A DNA stretch of 64,000 nucleotides from Perkinsus chesapeaki. Its lineage: Eukaryota; Perkinsozoa; Perkinsida; Perkinsidae. The notes beneath the pieces are model-generated. The model was given only the letters and a program-made list of their open reading frames with translations, made no database searches and had not been told where the DNA came from. A program made the position numbers and the translations under genes. The stretch is from contig JAAPAO010000004.1 in NCBI GenBank assembly GCA_013115145.1, positions 124,001-188,000 of the forward strand, given 5' to 3'. Below are positions 61,948 through 64,000 of the stretch, in pieces. Position 1 is the first letter of the stretch. Each line of letters begins with the position of its first letter.

Positions 61948-63693
61948 ATGGGTTGCTGTGCTATAACAGGTATAGCTACAGCATGCTGTTGTTGTATTGG
62001 TACTAGTGGTAATACTGATTCAATTAAGGTAATAATAATGAGGTTAGTAGTAGTAATAATAATATTATTATCAGATAGTAAAGGGTTTATCATTTATATT
62101 ACAAGTATTATCGGTTATATTAATGTTAGTATTTCGAACAACAAATCCCGAGACATGGTTAAATGGGGTACCGGGAATAAATAATTGTAATAATATTAAT
62201 AGTATAAATAATAATAATATTGGTAATGATTAGGTGGCAATGCAAAAGCAAGTGGATTAACTAATATACAAATTAATGATATTAATGAGTGCTATAAGGA
62301 TCAACTTGGGTATAGGTTTGGTACAGCAACAGTTATTATATTCCTAATACAATCAATATTCAGTTTATTAGGATCTAAAGTAGGAATGGCTGTTACTGGA
62401 TCATGGTAATAATAATAATAATGATAATAATAATAAATGTTATTCGATAAAATAGGCAGCTTCTGTTACTGCTGCTGCTGTTATTATTATTGTCATTGTT
62501 GGTGTTAGGTGGTTATTAAAATATCTATTAGTACCTGGTGTAGGATTCCTTCTAATATTAGTACCAAATTCATTCTTTAATACATTAATTGATATCTATA
62601 CGGGTATACTATTCATCTTTATTGTATTACAGATGGTAGTATTACTTGATTTTGGGTATTCATGGAATGATTTATGGGTAGCTAATGCTATTGAAGATGA
62701 AAGAAATGATATGTTAAATGATAAAGCGGGACGTAAATGGTATATAGCATTAACAACAATATCAATTATAATGTATTTATGGTTTATAGCTGCATTTATA
62801 TGGATGTTTACATTAACTCAACAATCAACAACATTAAATGCCGTATTATCTATAACCTTTATTGTAACCATTATATTGGTTATATTCTCATGGACAGAAT
62901 GGGCTAAAGCAGTAATAATGATAATAATGATATATATTACTATTATTACCATTTAGGGTGCTTTATTACCGAGTGCTGTTGTTGCTACATATGTTACATG
63001 GCTTGCATATTGTTCATCATTATCTAACTATGAATATAAAGCATCACCGAATGCATCCAGACAGGTTATTGGTTATATAGTAACAGCAATAGTATTTATA
63101 TATATGTCAACTAAAGTAGCTAATCCAATATTAATAAGACCATCATCACAGGATGATGGCACTGATGTAGCGGTTGCAACTATACAGCAAGAAAAACGTG
63201 ATCAAGCAGCAGCAGCAGCAGGAGGTGATGAATAATATTAAATATAATTAATAATATTATTATCAGATAATGCTATTGATAAATTAGCTAATATTGATAC
63301 TGGTACTACTACTAATCCTAAAGATATTGAGAATGGAACAAAGATCACATCATCATCCTCTCCACCTCCAGTGATGGATGACAACGATATGACAGTATTG
63401 TCATGGTGGCAAGTGTTGTAATAATAATAGTGTATTATATTGTTAATAATAATGCCTTGTTTGCCTTGTATAGGTTCTTAAATATAATACATTTAACTGG
63501 TGCTATGTATTTAACGGTTCTTAGTACTAAATGGATAAGTGGTCCATTAACACCGAGTGAAGGTTCATCAGCTTCAAGAGAATTAGATTATTGGATTCAA
63601 GTATCAGCATTATGGACAATGTTAGCCCTATTTGCATGGACATTAATTGCACCAATAATCCTTAAGAATCGCAACTTTTCAACTTATGCTTAA
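61948..63693 (+). CDS. SERINC/TDE1-family membrane protein
   Basis: Start MGCCAITGIATACCCCIG, the Cys-rich opening of the family, followed by SIK. A first helix pair comes after a 47-nt intron (GLSFILQVLSVILMLVF; TTNPETWLNGVPG). Hydrophobic helices follow: ATVIIFLIQSIFSLLGSK, VPGVGFLLILVPNSFFNTLI, LFIFIVLQMVVLLDFGYSWN and WYIALTTISIIMYLWFIAAF. Then come LLPSAVVATYVTWLAYCSSL and VIGYIVTAIVFIYMSTKVAN, and the conserved end FLNIIHLTGAMYLTVLSTKW, LTPSEGSSASRELDYWIQ. About ten helices in all. The family was named for serine incorporation into lipids and may act as a lipid scramblase. Five or more introns. Confidence 0.88.
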
Positions 63694-64000
63694 CAAGGAC
63701 AACATAACCCAACTTATTATTATTATTAAGACTCCTTCCTGTTGTGAAGTTGTGTTTCATTTTGTACTACTACTAATAATAATAGCAATGACGATATAAA
63801 CTGAGTCTAATTTGTTGTTGATATGAGTAAGTATAGACTACCTAGAGTTAGGTTCATTATTATTGTTATTATCATCATCATAATAATCAAGTCATATTTG
63901 TCCATATTTTATCCATAGTACCTGATTACAGTGTTGTTGTTACTATTAGTGGGGGTATATATAACAATGTATACATGGTAGTTGATTGAGGAGCTGCTGC
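63694..64000. other. 3' flank of the SERINC gene, no gene seen
   Basis: About 300 bases, AT-rich with ATT/TTA trinucleotide runs. No coding pattern on either strand. Confidence 0.5.

Overview
This is a nuclear window from a unicellular eukaryote. It holds about 31 protein genes, one tRNA and one DNA transposon. Almost every gene is cut by many very short GT-AG introns, mostly about 32-75 nt, that join cleanly in phase, so continuous ORFs show only fragments of the genes. The gene set (kinesin-3, SF1, SMN-like, TBL1-like, SERINC, cytosolic GluRS with a GST-like domain, TRM13, PP2C, a likely axonemal protein) is eukaryotic. A plasmepsin V/ASP5-type aspartic protease and the compact, intron-dense, low-complexity-rich style suggest an alveolate. 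A Perkinsozoa-like protist is my best guess, held at low to moderate confidence because no spliced leader or rRNA is present to prove it.

Layout. 1-15,868 (minus strand): HtrA-like protease (cut by the window edge), acidic tail-anchored repeat protein, TPR co-chaperone-like protein, coiled-coil protein, ASP5-like aspartic protease, an unrecognised protein, NHR-domain protein, SMN-like protein and phosphatidylserine decarboxylase. 16,083-17,443 (plus): a coiled-coil protein and tRNA-Asp(GTC). 17,490-27,607 (minus): long coiled-coil protein, membrane-anchored J-protein, possible axonemal protein, PP2C phosphatase. 27,789-31,773 (plus): proline-rich protein and branchpoint-binding protein SF1. 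31,889-46,750 (minus): four tandem RWDD2-like (RWD plus DUF1115) copies, the last lacking RWD; a BTB-BACK-discoidin-like protein; a kinesin-3; a villin-headpiece protein. 46,927-52,699 (plus): GluRS, an MGC-start acidic protein, an amino-acid transporter. 54,115-58,530 (minus): TRM13, with a 1,567-bp Tc1/mariner-like element inside one of its introns, and a small MGC-start ORF. 58,622-63,693 (plus): TBL1-like WD40 protein and SERINC.

Genes lie in strand-coherent blocks joined by short divergent intergenic regions of about 180-215 bp, probably shared promoters. SF1 recognises intron branchpoints and SMN assembles snRNPs; both serve the splicing that this very intron-dense genome depends on. 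The right two thirds are richer in A/T and in trinucleotide-repeat-like coding (Asn, Asp, Ser, Ala runs) than the first 17 kb. Exon-intron structures were inferred by eye from phase-preserving GT-AG junctions and family similarity. Coordinates of multi-exon genes are start-to-stop spans that include introns.
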